A stretch of DNA of 14,727 nt from the NCBI GenBank assembly GCA_964544265.1, contig CAZJBD010000051.1, forward strand, positions 1 through 14,727. The letters are read 5' to 3'. This document shows positions 6,130 through 13,822 of this stretch, piece after piece. The stretch's first letter is position 1. Every line of letters begins with the position of its first letter. The translations under genes and the position numbers were made by a program. The notes beneath the pieces are model-generated. The model was not told the origin of the DNA and searched no databases. It saw only the letters and a program-made list of their open reading frames with translations. This DNA is from JALHVH01 sp964544265 (GTDB taxonomy: Bacteria; Acidobacteriota; Aminicenantia; Aminicenantales; Saccharicenantaceae).

Positions 6130-9084
6130 ATGAGGCCGTGGATCCTTCGGACCATCATCCTGCCCGTGCTCCTGCTCGCCGCGGCTCCGGCTTTCGGCCA
6201 GTTCTATTACATTCCTTATTATGGGAAGAACAAGATCGTCTATGAGAAGTTCAACTGGAAGAGCTATTCCACCGAGCATTTCAAAATCTACTCCTACTCC
6301 GGCGGCGAGGGAACGCTGAAGGACCTAGCCGAGATCGCAGAAAGCGCCTACCAGAAGATCAGCCGACTCCTCAAGCACCAGCTCGCCGAGCCCGTCCCCT
6401 TGATATACTACCGGACATACACGGATTTCGAGCAGACCAACCTCTTCGAGGTGTCCGAGGGCGTCCTGGGGGTCTCCGAACCCGTCCTCCATAGGATAGG
6501 AGTCCACGGCGACATGCCCCTGGACGAACTCCAGTCCCTGGTCGAACACGAGCTCACCCACGTCTTCGAGTTCGACATCCTTTGGGGGGACCAAGCGGGT
6601 TCCATATATACGATCAGCCAGCCTCCCCTCTGGGTCTTCGAAGGCCTGAGCGAATTCGCCACCCGGAGCTGGTCGTCGTGGTCCTCGCTCATCGTCCGCG
6701 ACGCCGCCCTCAATGACCGCATCCCTGAGTTCTCGGAGTCGGGGGAAATCTATTCCCGCTACCCCCTGCCCCGTGAGCCAGCCTACGATTTCGGCCACTC
6801 CGTTTACGAGTACATCGAGTCCAAGTTCGGCCTGAGCGCCATCCGGGAGTTCTGGCTATCCTTGAAAACTGCCCCCTCCGTGGGCAAGAGAGACCCCTTC
6901 CAGCGGGCGTTCAACATGAAAAGCCGGGAGTTCCAATTCGAGTTCAAAAGATACCTTCGCGAACAGAACAAGGACTTCCTCTCCCGGGAGAATCCGGAGA
7001 ACTACAGCGTCACTCTGGGGCCCGAATTCCCGGTCAACTCCTACTACTTTGCTTTCTCCCACGCCCTCTCTCCGTCCGGGGACATCGTAGCCACCCTGAC
7101 TTTCAACGTCAAAGACCTGGATATGGACCTCGTCCTCATTTCCGCCAAGGATGGGTCGATCATTCGGAACATTACCCGCGGCTACACCCTCCGGTACGAG
7201 AACATCAAATATGACATCGACCCTTCGATGGGCCCTGACCTGGCCTGGTCCCATGGGGGCGACAAGATTGCCTTCTTCGCCCGCGACGGGAGGAAGCACG
7301 CCCTCGTCGTCGTCGACCCCCTGACCGGAAAGACTTTGAAAAAGATGAAGCTTCCCATCGACCAGCCGTCCTCGCCGAGCTTTCTTCTCTCAGACGACGG
7401 CATCCTCTGCGCCGGTTTCGACCAGGGCCGCCATGACATCTTCTCGGTCAGCCTGGCCGACGGCGCTATCGCCAATCTCACGAACGATGACGCCTTCGAG
7501 AAGGCGCCGGCGATCTCTCCGGACGGGCAGTCCGTGGCCTATACGATCCGGATTGACGGCTATGACAAGCTCTTTCTCTCGCCCCTTTCGGACCTCAAAA
7601 AAAGAACCCAGCTGACCTTTGGCAAGGGGAATACGATCGCCCCCTGCTTTACGCCCGACTCAAAAACGGTCTTCTTCTCCGGCGACATCCGGGGGGCCTT
7701 CAATATCTATGCGATCGGTCTCGAGACGCGTCAGCTTGTCCGCTACACGGACGTCCGGACGGGCAACTTCTTCCCCTCCCCTCTCCCCGGAAACGCGAAA
7801 GCCGTGGTCTTCTCCTCCTTCAACAAGGGCGCCTTCCAGATCTTCCGGTCCGAGTTGGAAGGAACGCTGGAGGGAACGGTTGCCTTCGAGGATGTCCCTC
7901 GGGACCGGGAGATCCCCAGGTTCGAACCGGTCGTTACCCTGGACATCAGCAAGGATAAAATTGAGGCCCACAAGGGGATCGGCAAGCTATACCTTATGTC
8001 GCGGCCCCCGATAGACGCCGTCATCTCGACGGATGGATCGATATACGGCGGCTCGTCGGTCGCCTTCAGCGACATCCTGGGAGACCACGCGCTCGTCATC
8101 TCCGCCTACCAGGTTCGAGCCTTCCGTTCTTACAATTTCGCCTACCTCAATCAAAAGCGCCGTTTTCAATACATGGCCAACGCTTTCCAGTATTCGCTCT
8201 TTTATTATCCCGACTACTACTACTTCGACTCCGACTTCTATGGCCGGTATTTCACCTACGAGGACGCCATCGCGGCCCGGAAGATCACGGGCGTCAGTCT
8301 GGGAGCATATTATCCGCTGAATAAATTTTATCGGGCCGAGGCCGGCCTCGGCTTCTATAGGTACGAAGAAGATTTCCTGGACAGCTATGCCTTCAATCCC
8401 GGCGGCCAAGCGGCCTACAATTATTTCTGGAACGGCAATATCCTCCAAGCGTCGCTGTCCCTGACCGGAGAAACGACCGTTTTCAAGCGCTACGGCCCGG
8501 CGGCGGGGAATACTTTTCGTCTAGGCCTCTCCCAGGGCATCCCGATTTCAAGCAACTTCTTCAGCAACACGAACCTGGACGCCGACGCCCGGCATTATCT
8601 CTCCCTCGGTGGGGACTTCCTTTTCGCCTTCAGGTTCCAAGGCTTCGCGAGCATCGGAAAGAATCCCTACTTCAACTACTTCGGTGGCAACAACCAAGTT
8701 CGATCCTCGTACTACAACGGACTCGTCGCAACCCAAGGCTGGTGGGCGAACCTCGAGTTCCGTTTTCCGCTCGTCGAAATGGCCTACACCGTCCTCGGGC
8801 AAATCGGCCCGTTGCGCGGGGTCTTCTTTGCCGACCTGGCCCGGGCTAGGATCAAGGGCCGTCCGGCCGAGATTTGGCGTATCCACAGGCAGGGCGATCA
8901 GAACGTTCTCAAACCGTATGCGGCCATCGGCTCCTACGGGTACGGATTCGAATTTTTCCTTTTCGGCTTCCCGATTCACGTTGAATTCGTCAAAGGTCTT
9001 CACATCCCGAGCATGTCCAAGCCTTTCAAGTTCGACCGCGACAAGAATTTCGAAACGAACTTCTGGATCGGCTTCGATTTTTAA
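6130..9084 (+). CDS. Secreted metallopeptidase–PD40 propeller–barrel-like protein
   Basis: A 984-residue exported protein with three regions. A signal peptide (residues 1-23, AFG before Gln24) is followed by a gluzincin-type peptidase domain with HELTH at 140-144 and a downstream WVFEGLSE in which E171 is the likely third zinc ligand. Residues about 305-575 carry PD40/WD40-like repeats such as AISPDGQSVAY, as in TolB. Residues about 640-984 are rich in alternating aromatic and glycine residues, contain FGGNNQVRSSYYN (851-863) and NLEFRFPL (874-881), and end in phenylalanine. These resemble the last part of an Omp85/surface-antigen barrel, although the usual VRG motif reads VRS. It probably sits in the outer membrane with periplasmic or surface domains. 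GAGGAG (6118-6123) precedes the ATG. The substrate and any transport role are unknown. Confidence 0.8.
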   Translation: MRPWILRTIILPVLLLAAAPAFGQFYYIPYYGKNKIVYEKFNWKSYSTEHFKIYSYSGGEGTLKDLAEIAESAYQKISRLLKHQLAEPVPLIYYRTYTDFEQTNLFEVSEGVLGVSEPVLHRIGVHGDMPLDELQSLVEHELTHVFEFDILWGDQAGSIYTISQPPLWVFEGLSEFATRSWSSWSSLIVRDAALNDRIPEFSESGEIYSRYPLPREPAYDFGHSVYEYIESKFGLSAIREFWLSLKTAPSVGKRDPFQRAFNMKSREFQFEFKRYLREQNKDFLSRENPENYSVTLGPEFPVNSYYFAFSHALSPSGDIVATLTFNVKDLDMDLVLISAKDGSIIRNITRGYTLRYENIKYDIDPSMGPDLAWSHGGDKIAFFARDGRKHALVVVDPLTGKTLKKMKLPIDQPSSPSFLLSDDGILCAGFDQGRHDIFSVSLADGAIANLTNDDAFEKAPAISPDGQSVAYTIRIDGYDKLFLSPLSDLKKRTQLTFGKGNTIAPCFTPDSKTVFFSGDIRGAFNIYAIGLETRQLVRYTDVRTGNFFPSPLPGNAKAVVFSSFNKGAFQIFRSELEGTLEGTVAFEDVPRDREIPRFEPVVTLDISKDKIEAHKGIGKLYLMSRPPIDAVISTDGSIYGGSSVAFSDILGDHALVISAYQVRAFRSYNFAYLNQKRRFQYMANAFQYSLFYYPDYYYFDSDFYGRYFTYEDAIAARKITGVSLGAYYPLNKFYRAEAGLGFYRYEEDFLDSYAFNPGGQAAYNYFWNGNILQASLSLTGETTVFKRYGPAAGNTFRLGLSQGIPISSNFFSNTNLDADARHYLSLGGDFLFAFRFQGFASIGKNPYFNYFGGNNQVRSSYYNGLVATQGWWANLEFRFPLVEMAYTVLGQIGPLRGVFFADLARARIKGRPAEIWRIHRQGDQNVLKPYAAIGSYGYGFEFFLFGFPIHVEFVKGLHIPSMSKPFKFDRDKNFETNFWIGFDF

Positions 9085-9092
9085 AATAATCC

Positions 9093-9121
9093 TTGAAATC
9101 GGTTCCTGAGAATGCTATGAT
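9093..9121 (+). promoter_or_regulatory. Strong candidate sigma70 promoter of dnaA
   Basis: TTGAAA (9093-9098), a 17-base spacer, and TATGAT (9116-9121) with an extended -10 TGC (9113-9115). The predicted start near 9128 gives a leader of about 80 bases before the dnaA ATG. That leader would contain a terminator-like hairpin and three DnaA boxes. Confidence 0.75.
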
Positions 9122-9133
9122 TTTCTAGCTTTC

Positions 9134-9165
9134 CCCGACCCTTTAGCGCCAAGGGGCGGGTTTTT
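9134..9165 (+). terminator. Terminator-like hairpin in the dnaA leader
   Basis: Bases 9134-9143 pair with 9151-9160 (nine pairs and one A·G mismatch) around a seven-base loop, followed directly by five T (9161-9165). This is a good intrinsic-terminator shape. It may end transcripts from the upstream peptidase gene. It also lies downstream of the best dnaA promoter, so it could attenuate dnaA. Confidence 0.65.
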
Positions 9166-9193
9166 CCACAGATGTGGATAAATCTGTGGAAAA
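9162..9193 (+). promoter_or_regulatory. Cluster of three DnaA boxes upstream of dnaA
   Basis: TTTTCCACA at 9162-9170 (+), a perfect TTATCCACA on the minus strand at 9173-9181, and TTTTCCACA on the minus strand at 9185-9193. All fit TTWTNCACA. The first overlaps the T-tract of the hairpin and the last ends 13 bases before the dnaA ATG. The cluster is likely to serve dnaA autoregulation and/or form part of a replication origin. Confidence 0.8.
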
Positions 9194-9206
9194 CTTAGGG
9201 TCACTA

Positions 9207-10538
9207 ATGGAACCTGAAGATAAAATTAATTCTTGGTTTCGAATCATCCAAGCCATTCAAAAAAAGGTCGACGCGAACAGCTTCGAGACATGGTTCGAGC
9301 CGACGACCTTCATCGGTGAAGAGAACGAAACTCTTTATATCAAGGTCCCCAACTCATACTTCAGGGACTGGCTGTCGTTCCATTACTCGGGCTTGATCAA
9401 CGAATGCGCCAAGGAACTCTTGGGCAAGACGTTTGATATCAAATACATCTTCGACGAAACGCCGCCGTCGTTCATCCGGAAGTCGCCGGAAGAGAGAAAA
9501 ACGAAGCAGGGGCTGATCCTGAATCCGAACCTCAATCCGAACTACACGTTCGACAACTTCGTCGTCGGTTCCTGCAATCAGTTCGCCCAAGCTGCGGCGA
9601 CGGCCGTCGCTAAGAACCCGGGCACGTCTTACAATCCCTTGTATATCTACGGCGGGGCCGGCCTGGGCAAAACCCACCTCATGAACGCCATCGGGCATTA
9701 TACCCTGATGAATAACCACCGGATGAAGATCCTCTACATCACGACGGAAAAGTTCATGAATGAGCTGATCAATCACCTCCAATACGGGAAAATCCTGGAC
9801 TTCCGCGAAAAGTACAGGAGCGTCGACCTCCTGCTCATCGATGACATCCACTACCTCGGCGGACGGGAGCGGACAAAAGAAGAGTTCTTTCACACCTTCA
9901 ATCACCTCTACGACAGTCAGAAACAGATCGTCATATCAAGCGATTGCCCCCCCAGGGAGATCCCCCACCTTGAAGAGAGGTTCCGGTCCCGGTTCGAATG
10001 GGGCCTGATCGCCGATATCAAGCAGCCGGACATCGAAACCCGGATCGCCATCCTCAAAAAAAAGGCCGAAATGGAGGACGTCAGCCTGAGCGAAAGCGTC
10101 GCCCTCTATATCGCCGACAAGGTCCATTCCAACATTCGAGAGCTCGAGGGCTACCTGAGGCGCGTCATCGCTTACTCCTCCCTCAAAGGGGAGAAGATCG
10201 ACCTCGATCTCACGAAGGAAGCTCTCAAGGGGCTTTTAGACGCATCCTCGACCCTTATCACCGTGGAAAGGATCCAAAAACTCATCTGCCATAAGTTCAA
10301 GATCAAGCCTTCTCAGCTCAAGTCCAAGAATAATTCACCGAAGATCGCCTTCCCAAGGCAGGTTGCTATGTATCTGTCCAAGGAACTCACAAAATCCTCC
10401 CTGCCTGAGATCGGAAAAAAATTTGGAGGAAAACACCACACGACGGTCATTCATAGCATCCGCAAGATTGAGAAAATGCGCGATGAAGATTCCGAATTCA
10501 ACAAAGAAATCAACAACCTTATCGGTTGCATGTCATGA
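9207..10538 (+). CDS. dnaA: Chromosomal replication initiator DnaA
   Basis: A 443-residue DnaA, the AAA+ initiator that binds DnaA boxes and opens the origin. The N-terminal partner-binding domain includes SFETWFEPT (25-33). The AAA+ core has Walker A GGAGLGKT (149-156), Walker B LLLIDDIHYL (208-217) and the arginine-rich ERFRSRFEWGL segment (257-267). The C-terminal helix-turn-helix domain carries the signature GGKHHTTVIHS (407-417). Here His410 replaces the usual Asp of the GxDHTTV signature. The ATG at 9207 has AGGG (9197-9200) six bases upstream and gives a normal N-terminus. A GTG at 9174 would be in frame but lies inside a DnaA box. dnaN follows 115 bases downstream. Confidence 0.95.
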   Translation: MEPEDKINSWFRIIQAIQKKVDANSFETWFEPTTFIGEENETLYIKVPNSYFRDWLSFHYSGLINECAKELLGKTFDIKYIFDETPPSFIRKSPEERKTKQGLILNPNLNPNYTFDNFVVGSCNQFAQAAATAVAKNPGTSYNPLYIYGGAGLGKTHLMNAIGHYTLMNNHRMKILYITTEKFMNELINHLQYGKILDFREKYRSVDLLLIDDIHYLGGRERTKEEFFHTFNHLYDSQKQIVISSDCPPREIPHLEERFRSRFEWGLIADIKQPDIETRIAILKKKAEMEDVSLSESVALYIADKVHSNIRELEGYLRRVIAYSSLKGEKIDLDLTKEALKGLLDASSTLITVERIQKLICHKFKIKPSQLKSKNNSPKIAFPRQVAMYLSKELTKSSLPEIGKKFGGKHHTTVIHSIRKIEKMRDEDSEFNKEINNLIGCMS

Positions 10539-10555
10539 GGGAATCAGGGACTTGT

Positions 10556-10636
10556 ATGATTTTTTCACATTTCCACGCCTTTTCTTATTCTATTTTTCCT
10601 ATTGATATTTATCTATCCAATAAATATATTAAAGGT
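10556..10636 (+). other. AT-rich dnaA–dnaN gap with a DnaA box; candidate unwinding region
   Basis: TTTTTCACA (10561-10569) fits the relaxed DnaA box TTWTNCACA, and TTTCCACG nearby is a poorer match. The stretch 10581-10634 is about 83% A+T, in strong contrast to the surrounding GC-rich genes. An AT-rich segment next to a DnaA box, paired with the box cluster before dnaA, suggests a bipartite origin. Promoter needs for dnaN explain part of the AT-richness. Confidence 0.5.
10602..10630 (+). promoter_or_regulatory. Probable sigma70 promoter of dnaN
   Basis: TTGATA (10602-10607) and TATATT (10625-10630) are separated by 17 bases. Transcription would start near 10637, giving a leader of about 17 bases that carries the AAAGGTGG ribosome binding site. 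dnaN can therefore be expressed independently of dnaA. Confidence 0.65.
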
Positions 10637-10653
10637 CGTTGAAAGGTGGAAAA

Positions 10654-11751
10654 ATGAGATTCACCGCCCCTAAGGAAAACATCCTAGATGAACTCCAACT
10701 CCTTCAAGGGATCGTCGAGAAACGGAACACGATGCCTATCCTTGCTAATATCCTCATGAACGTATCCGAGAAAGATGTTGAGCTCACAGGTACGGACCTT
10801 GAGGTCGGTTTAAAGACGCACTTCACGGCCTTTATCGAAAAGCCGGGCGCGACGACGATCAACGGAAAGAAGCTTTTTGAAATCGTTAAATCCCTCCCGG
10901 AGAGCCAAGACGTTACCTTCGAAGAAAAAAACGATCAAATGGAAATTGTGTCAGGGGAGAGCGTATTTAAGCTCCTTTGTCTGGGGAAGGAAGATTACCC
11001 GCAAGTCCCGGAGCCCAAGTTTGAGAGGAATATTCAGTTGCCCCTGGCCGGTTTTAAGGACATGATCGACCGTGTTTATTACGCGATCACGCAAGAGCAG
11101 AGGTACTATCTTAACGGGGCTCTCATGTCTCTTAAGGATAAAAGCGTCGAGCTCGTGAGCACGGACGGCCACCGGCTGTCTTATACAATCTTAAAGGTCG
11201 AAGGGCTCAAAGTGGATAAGGCCATCAGTGTCATCGTGGCCAAGAAGACACTGTCCGAGATCAGGAAGCAAGAGGATGAAACCGTCGAGTTTGATATGGA
11301 CGACAACAACCTCTTCTTCAAGGTTGGCAGCCGGACTCTCATCTCAAGGATTATCGAGAGCAAGTTCCCGAACTACCAGGCTGTCATCCCCAAAGAGAAT
11401 CCAAACATCCTTTTGATATCCCGGGAAGAACTATCCAACGCAACAAGGAGGGTCTCCCTCCTGTCCTCGGAGAGGTCAAAAGGCATCAAATTCTATATCG
11501 AAAAGAATAGGATGCGTCTTTTTTCCTCGAATCCCGAGATCGGAGAGGCCAAGGATAAGTTGGACATCGAATATAAAGGTGACAATATCGAGATTGGATT
11601 CAACTCTCAATACCTCCTGGATTTCCTTATGACGGTGAATTCAGAGCGTGTTATTTTTGAGATCCGGGACGAGAACAGCGCCGTCCTTTTGAAGCCGGAG
11701 ATCGAGGAAAACATCAAGAATATCTATGTCCTGATGCCGATGAAAATCTAG
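10654..11751 (+). CDS. dnaN: DNA polymerase III beta subunit (sliding clamp)
   Basis: A 365-residue beta clamp, the ring that tethers the replicative polymerase to DNA. Length is the family norm. Recognisable features are the start MRFTAPKENIL, EKRNTMPILANILM (24-37), ELTGTDLEVG in the first domain, STDGHRLS in the middle domain, and the C-terminal YVLMPMKI that contributes to the partner-binding pocket. The ATG at 10654 has AAAGGTGG close upstream; a TTG at 10639 would only add five residues and is less likely. It follows dnaA in the usual order. It converges on the hydrogenase maturation protease gene, and I see no clear terminator in the 72-base gap. Confidence 0.95.
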   Translation: MRFTAPKENILDELQLLQGIVEKRNTMPILANILMNVSEKDVELTGTDLEVGLKTHFTAFIEKPGATTINGKKLFEIVKSLPESQDVTFEEKNDQMEIVSGESVFKLLCLGKEDYPQVPEPKFERNIQLPLAGFKDMIDRVYYAITQEQRYYLNGALMSLKDKSVELVSTDGHRLSYTILKVEGLKVDKAISVIVAKKTLSEIRKQEDETVEFDMDDNNLFFKVGSRTLISRIIESKFPNYQAVIPKENPNILLISREELSNATRRVSLLSSERSKGIKFYIEKNRMRLFSSNPEIGEAKDKLDIEYKGDNIEIGFNSQYLLDFLMTVNSERVIFEIRDENSAVLLKPEIEENIKNIYVLMPMKI

Positions 11752-11823
11752 GGGCCCCGCCTTGAATTCTAGGAAGGCCCTTCTCCCGCCCTTCCATTAC
11801 GTTCGTTAAGCGCCCAGGAGATG

Positions 11824-12333
11824 TCAGCGGCAGATCTTGCTCTTTAACGATAGGGTTAAAAAGTCCGCGATGGTTTTGACGGCCGTCTTGACGACGGGGG
11901 TGATAGGCACGCCGAAAGACAGGTCCTTGGCCTGAATCCCAAGGACGGTCACCTTACAGCCGGTGTTCTGTTCCAGGTATGAGATCAAGAGCATGAGCGG
12001 GATCTTGTGGCTGGAGATCTCTTCGATCGCGATCTTCTCCTTTTCCAGGATGAAGACATCCCCGGGCTTGAGGCCGGCCAGAGCGGCGTCGATGATGAGG
12101 ATCCGAGCCGGCTTGAACTTCCGGATCTTGCCCGTATAATTTTCCGGAACGTCGTAGGTCCGGAAAATCCTAGTCCCCGGCCGGGCTCTGGCCGGAACGT
12201 TTCTCATGACCTGCTCGACGACAAGCAGACCCGCCGCGTCATCCCCCTTCAACGGGTTGCCGACACCGAGGATCACCAACCGTCCTTCCTCCTTGAGCCC
12301 GCGGCGGAGCTTTTGCTTCCAGTCTGTATCCAT
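11824..12333 (-). CDS. hycI: HycI-type hydrogenase maturation protease
   Basis: A 169-residue endopeptidase of the HycI/HyaD family, which clips the C-terminal tail from the [NiFe] hydrogenase large subunit after nickel insertion. Family marks are GVGNPLKGDDAAG (23-35, with the metal-sensing Asp31), the second Asp in IIDAA (D82) and SSHKIP with His109. The SSHKIPLMLLISYLE stretch is typical of the group 4 (HycI) type. It is last in the hydrogenase operon, 80 bases after the iron-sulfur subunit. The ribosome binding site is weak (AAAGAAG), and a TCGTT/AACGA inverted repeat (12340-12355) lies just upstream. Its substrate is very probably the partial large subunit at 13810-14727. Confidence 0.9.
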   Translation of the reverse strand: MDTDWKQKLRRGLKEEGRLVILGVGNPLKGDDAAGLLVVEQVMRNVPARARPGTRIFRTYDVPENYTGKIRKFKPARILIIDAALAGLKPGDVFILEKEKIAIEEISSHKIPLMLLISYLEQNTGCKVTVLGIQAKDLSFGVPITPVVKTAVKTIADFLTLSLKSKICR

Positions 12334-12413
12334 CTTCTTTCGTTGTTTCGAACGACCGCTTCCCTTCTACCCCATGTCCTTGGTGCGGCGATCCCGCCGG
12401 GAGGGCGGCAGCG

Positions 12414-12854
12414 TCAAGACGAGGTTTCGGTTTTGGGGGCGGCCGGCGCGGCGGGGGGAGCCGGAGGCCTGGGCTTCTGGACGGCCCGCACGAAAACCCA
12501 CTCGGCTTTGAGATTGTGGCGGTCGAAATCGGCAATCTCGAAAGCGGTGTCCATGTCCATGGCTTTCTTCGGTGTCGTCGGGCAGGAATCCACGCACTGG
12601 GCGCAGTGGACGCAGCGGTCGTTGTGGATGACCATCTTGAACGTCTTATCGACGTCGCTTACGACCGAGATCTCGATGGCCTCGGCCGGGCAGTCCCTCT
12701 CGCAGGCGCGGCAGGCGATGCACAGCTCGGGATGGAGGAAGGGGGTCCCCCGGAAGTCCTTGGGGACTTCCAGCTTTTTGAAGGGATAATCTACGGTGGC
12801 CGGTTTCCGGAAGAGGTGGCGGAGAAGCTCGGGCATAAAGGCTGCGATCTTCAT
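12414..12854 (-). CDS. Two-[4Fe-4S] NuoI/HycF/MbhN-like hydrogenase subunit
   Basis: A 146-residue ferredoxin-like subunit that passes electrons toward the hydrogenase small subunit. It has two full cluster motifs: C45, C48, C51, C55 (followed by Pro) and C81, C84, C87, C91 (followed by PTTP). The N-terminal LRHLFRKPATVDYP segment is typical of NuoI/MbhN-type subunits that dock on the membrane arm. The C-terminal 20 residues are Ala/Pro-rich and probably flexible. Its start overlaps the NuoH-like stop by four bases (ATGA), so the two are translationally coupled. HycF, EchF and MbhN are possible family names; gene order favours MbhN. Confidence 0.88.
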   Translation of the reverse strand: MKIAAFMPELLRHLFRKPATVDYPFKKLEVPKDFRGTPFLHPELCIACRACERDCPAEAIEISVVSDVDKTFKMVIHNDRCVHCAQCVDSCPTTPKKAMDMDTAFEIADFDRHNLKAEWVFVRAVQKPRPPAPPAAPAAPKTETSS

Positions 12855-13822
12855 AATAAGAATCCCTTGATCAAAATGACGATGAGGAGCTGAAGGACGG
12901 CCAGTGGGGCCAAGTATCTCCAGGCGAAGGAAACGACCTGATCGACCCGGATCCTAGAGGTGAGGGCCCTCATCAGGGAGAGGAGGAAAATGACGACCAG
13001 GGTTTTGGCGACGAATTGAGCGAAGCCGAGGAGGGCGCCGCCCGGAAAGCCGGCCAGGAAGACGGCAGCTAGGAGTCCCGCTGATACGACCATTTCGACG
13101 TCCGTCATCAAGCGGAAGAAGGCCAGTTTTTTTCCTGAGTACTCGGTAAACGTCCCCCCGACGACTTCCGTTTCGGCATGAGGGATGTCAAAGGGCGTCC
13201 GTTCGAGCTTGGCCTGGACCGCGATGAGGGCGACGACGAAGCCCAGGAGGTTGGGCAGAATGAGAAGAGGCCTTTGCTGATAAAAGCGGGCGATCTCGGC
13301 CAGGCGCCAAGTGCCGGCCAGGAGGGCCGGACTGAGGACCGAGAGAAAGAGAGGCACTTCGTATCCGAACAGCATCGTCAAGACCCTGGTCGCTCCGATT
13401 GTCGAGAAAAAGCTCGTCGAAGACCAGCCGGCCAGGAAGAAGACCAGGGTCGGCAGGCTCAAGAGATAGAGGAGGACGACGATGTCTCCGGGAAAGGAGG
13501 TGAAGCCGGGGGCCGCGAGGTCGAAGTTCCAGACCGGAAGAAGCAGGCCGGCCGTGGAAACGATGGCCAGCCCGAAGATAGGCAGGATCGTGAACAGGCG
13601 TTTGTCGGCCAGCTCCGGCACGATATCCTCCTTGGACATCAGCTTGACGAAGTCGGCGATGGGCTGGAGGAGCCCCCATCGTCCGGTGTGGGTCGGACCC
13701 ATCCGGTTCTGGAGGCGAGCGTAAACCTTGCGGTCGAACCATTCGGCAAACGTCGAGTAGACGAAGAGGAAAATCACGCCGGGATAGACCAGCAAATAGA
13801 GGATCGTTCTTAAAACGGCCAT
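12851..13822 (-). CDS. NuoH/HycD/MbhM-like membrane subunit of group 4 hydrogenase
   Basis: A 323-residue integral membrane protein with about eight hydrophobic segments, which couples the hydrogenase to the ion-pumping membrane arm. Conserved NuoH-family loops are visible: RLQNRMGPTHTGRWGLLQP (36-54), ADFVKLMSKE (56-65) and ERTPFDIPHAETEV (207-220) followed by TEYSG. The acidic residues of the last loop are those thought to matter for quinone-site or proton-path function in complex I relatives. The ATG at 13822 has AAGGA about seven bases upstream; longer in-frame starts run inside the large subunit gene and lack family similarity. It overlaps the large subunit by 13 bases and the ferredoxin subunit by four. 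Confidence 0.92.
   Translation of the reverse strand: MAVLRTILYLLVYPGVIFLFVYSTFAEWFDRKVYARLQNRMGPTHTGRWGLLQPIADFVKLMSKEDIVPELADKRLFTILPIFGLAIVSTAGLLLPVWNFDLAAPGFTSFPGDIVVLLYLLSLPTLVFFLAGWSSTSFFSTIGATRVLTMLFGYEVPLFLSVLSPALLAGTWRLAEIARFYQQRPLLILPNLLGFVVALIAVQAKLERTPFDIPHAETEVVGGTFTEYSGKKLAFFRLMTDVEMVVSAGLLAAVFLAGFPGGALLGFAQFVAKTLVVIFLLSLMRALTSRIRVDQVVSFAWRYLAPLAVLQLLIVILIKGFLL

Noticed and set aside
9174..9206. Upstream GTG start for dnaA
   Set aside because: It lies inside a perfect DnaA box and lacks a ribosome binding site; ATG 9207 has AGGG six bases upstream.
11752..11823. Terminator between dnaN and hycI
   Set aside because: Only a short GGGCC/GGCCC pairing with no T-tract is present; not enough to call.
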